Source: REEB48 sp964355085 (GTDB lineage Bacteria > Patescibacteriota > Minisyncoccia > UBA6257 > 02-FULL-45-10c). From it: a stretch of DNA of 25,201 bases. A program made the position numbers and the translations under genes. The stretch's first letter is position 1. Every line of letters begins with the position of its first letter. The notes under the pieces are model-generated. The model did no database searches. It was not told the origin of the DNA and worked only from the letters and a program-made list of their open reading frames with translations. The DNA lies in assembly GCA_964355085.1 (NCBI GenBank), contig CAYHBW010000009.1, positions 1-25,201 on the forward strand. Direction: 5' to 3'. This document shows, in pieces, positions 20,417 through 25,201 of this stretch.

Positions 20417-20847
20417 TAAAATGGTAAATCTTCTGATTTTATTTCCCCGTCAGTCACATCGATGGTCGGGATCGCCGCTGCGCTCTCTTGGCTTTCCTCT
20501 GTCCGACCGGCGCCTCCTTTGGCCTTGGCTCCCATCTGAAAATTCTCAACTATTATCTCGGTCGCGTATCCTTTTGTTCCGTCTTTCTTGTCCCAAGTGC
20601 GGTATTCAATCCGACCGTCTACATAAACCTCCTGCCCTTTCTGAACCCACTGGCTTATTATATCGGCGACTTTTCCGAATGCCACGCAATTATGGAACTG
20701 GGCTGTTTCTTTCTTTTCTCCTTCTTTGGTCTTGAAGACATGGTTCGTTGCCAGTCCGAATTTAACCACCGGCATTCCGGAAGGCAAAGCTTTTCTTTCC
20801 GGATCAGCGGTAACCCTCCCGATCAATTGTGCGCGGTTCAGATTCAT
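20417..20847 (-). CDS. ssb: Single-stranded DNA-binding protein
   Basis: A 143-aa SSB that coats single-stranded DNA in replication, repair and probably transformation. The OB fold covers about residues 1-105, starting MNLNRAQLIGRVTADPERK, with FHNCVAFGKVADIISQWVQK and VYVDGRIEYRTWDKKDGTKG. A short Gly/Ala/Glu linker leads to the acidic tip SEDLPF, the binding site for partner proteins. After the final Phe only TA of a stop codon is visible before the N run, so the protein is complete. It starts 3 nt after the rpsF stop, indicating coupling. A frame running through the N run into rpsR is an artefact. Confidence 0.96.
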
Positions 20848-20850
20848 ATC

Positions 20851-21267
20851 CTATTTTAAGATTTCTTCAAGCTTTTCAGACAACGCTTCATTGGTGAGCA
20901 TTCCTCCGACAGTAACCGGAGCGGAAACTTCCGGCTTTTTGGCGAATTTTTCAGAACGAGGCGGCCTTCCGGATGGAAGCTTGCCGACCGGCGGAGTGAC
21001 TACGAGAGTCCTTAATATTTCGGAATTGAGATTGGAATCATGGACGATTTTCTCGACAGCGCCAGCATCTGCGGTGAAGTGAAAATATCCGAAATTTGCC
21101 TGATTGAATTTCTTGATAGGAAAAGCCAGCCGGGTTTCAGCAACCGGTCCTTTCATGGTGACTTCCCCGCCATGCTGACGGAGCAGATTTTCCATTACGG
21201 AAGCGCCGCTTTGACTCTTGGCCAAAAATGCGATTTCGTATTCTTTTTTATTGGATTCCTTTGTCAT
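20851..21267 (-). CDS. rpsF: 30S ribosomal protein S6
   Basis: From ATG at 21267 the protein has 138 aa. The S6 fold is recognisable in KKEYEIAFLAKSQSGA at the start, HGGEVTMKGPVAETRLAFPI, the aromatic strand FGYFHFTADAGAVEKI and the SEILRTLVVTP ending of the core. A Lys/Pro-rich extension of about 35 residues follows. S6 pairs with S18 on the 30S platform. I prefer this ATG over the in-frame ATG at 21274-21276, because that one overlaps the predicted -10 box. It heads the rpsF-ssb-rpsR operon and follows rpoC by about 50 nt with its own promoter. Confidence 0.94.
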   Translation of the reverse strand: MTKESNKKEYEIAFLAKSQSGASVMENLLRQHGGEVTMKGPVAETRLAFPIKKFNQANFGYFHFTADAGAVEKIVHDSNLNSEILRTLVVTPPVGKLPSGRPPRSEKFAKKPEVSAPVTVGGMLTNEALSEKLEEILK

Positions 21268-21274
21268 GGCTAAC

Positions 21275-21303
21275 ATACTATCAAAAAATTTTTAAGATGT
21301 CTA
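21275..21303 (-). promoter_or_regulatory. Promoter of rpsF-ssb-rpsR, leaderless
   Basis: TAGACA (21298-21303), a 17-nt spacer and TAGTAT (21275-21280) on the minus strand. The -10 box ends 7 nt before the chosen ATG, so the transcript would begin within one base of it. The -35 matches five of six consensus bases. Confidence 0.55.
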
Positions 21304-21317
21304 TACCCTGAATATGG

Positions 21318-24890
<3,573 letters not shown>

Positions 24891-24975
24891 AAATTTAGTT
24901 AAGTGGTTAATTTGTTAGTTAGTCAGTTTGTTTTAGTCAATATTTCTAATCAACTAATTCACTAATCACTAGTAA

Positions 24976-25201
24976 CTATTTTGTTCTTTTTCTTGGCTTT
25001 CTCTCATCGACCGACTCCCCTCCCTCTTTCTGCAAGTCCACATTAAGGCCCAAAGCTTTCAATTCACTCACCAGAACATTGAAAGATGCCGGGATATTCG
25101 GAGCTTTGATCGGTTCGCCCCGGATGATGGATTCATACGTGGCTGAACGGCCGAGTACGTCGTCTGATTTTATGGTCAGCATTTCCTGCAGAGTATGAGC
25201 T
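24976..25201 (-). CDS. rpoB: RNA polymerase beta subunit, C-terminal end only
   Basis: The 3' end of rpoB, entering at the right edge and in frame from 25200. It reads AHTLQEMLTIKSDDVLGR, YESIIRGEPIKAPNIPASFN and VLVSELKALGLNV, the conserved RpoB C-terminus that contacts beta' and sigma, followed by a variable basic tail ending RKPRKRTK. About 74 codons are visible. The rest lies outside the window. Confidence 0.98.
   Translation of the reverse strand, partial: AHTLQEMLTIKSDDVLGRSATYESIIRGEPIKAPNIPASFNVLVSELKALGLNVDLQKEGGESVDERKPRKRTK

Noticed and set aside
20125..20847. Single ssb-rpsR fusion gene
   Set aside because: The frame is continuous only through 100 unknown bases; the SSB acidic tip and TA of a stop are seen before the gap, and S18 sequence follows.

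Overview
The window looks like part of a metagenome-assembled genome of a Candidate Phyla Radiation (Patescibacteria) bacterium, most likely Parcubacteria-like. This is inferred from gene content: type IV pilus and competence genes in streamlined form, a DUF4012 membrane protein, a short Rel protein with no C-terminal zinc-finger region, compact RpoC, many small orphan proteins, and a 100-base run of N that marks a scaffold join. No rRNA gene is present to fix the taxonomy.

Layout. Positions 1-631 hold the 5' part of an orphan gene with a strong promoter, then a cluster of REP-like palindromes. Positions 632-5082 (minus strand) hold a type IV pilus operon transcribed pilM, pilN, pilO, a PilP-like small gene, then pilB. 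ComF (5149-5862, plus) diverges from it. Positions 5961-6753 hold tRNA-Leu(GAG), rplS and a small membrane protein, each with recognisable terminators or promoters. A large DUF4012 protein occupies 6872-8953. Positions 9024-11187 are an accessory-like stretch: folded non-coding DNA, a small membrane protein, an ECF-type sigma factor, tRNA-Val(GAC), a GC-rich orphan gene with its own promoter and terminator, tRNA-Ile(GAT), and a 73-nt tRNA-like relic. A second, separate PilO-like gene with a small membrane partner follows (11188-11918), divergent from dprA (11988). Then come topA, a small hypothetical, a bifunctional rel gene, and parB converging on rel. Positions 18280-19450 hold a hairpin minisatellite, a GIY-YIG protein, tRNA-Leu(CAA) and an IS200/IS605-type element with tnpA only. 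The right end (19519-25201, minus) holds a PAP2 phosphatase, the rpsF-ssb-rpsR operon broken by the N gap, rpoC and the 3' end of rpoB.

How it fits together. PilM/N/O/P-like/B, ComF, DprA and SSB are components expected for DNA uptake through a type IV pilus and processing of the incoming single strand. The rest is mostly core information processing (RpoB/C, S6, S18, L19, TopA), stringent response (Rel) and chromosome partitioning (ParB).

I did not find an unmistakable new defence or metabolic system. The most notable signals are: (1) several genes whose best -10 box lies only 6-10 nt before the ATG, suggesting leaderless mRNAs, while two orphan genes have textbook promoters and Shine-Dalgarno sites; (2) a tRNA-sized, tRNA-shaped relic next to tRNA-Ile; (3) a tandem array of small hairpins directly before the GIY-YIG gene; (4) a duplicated, physically separate PilO-like module; (5) several structured intergenic elements with no assigned role.
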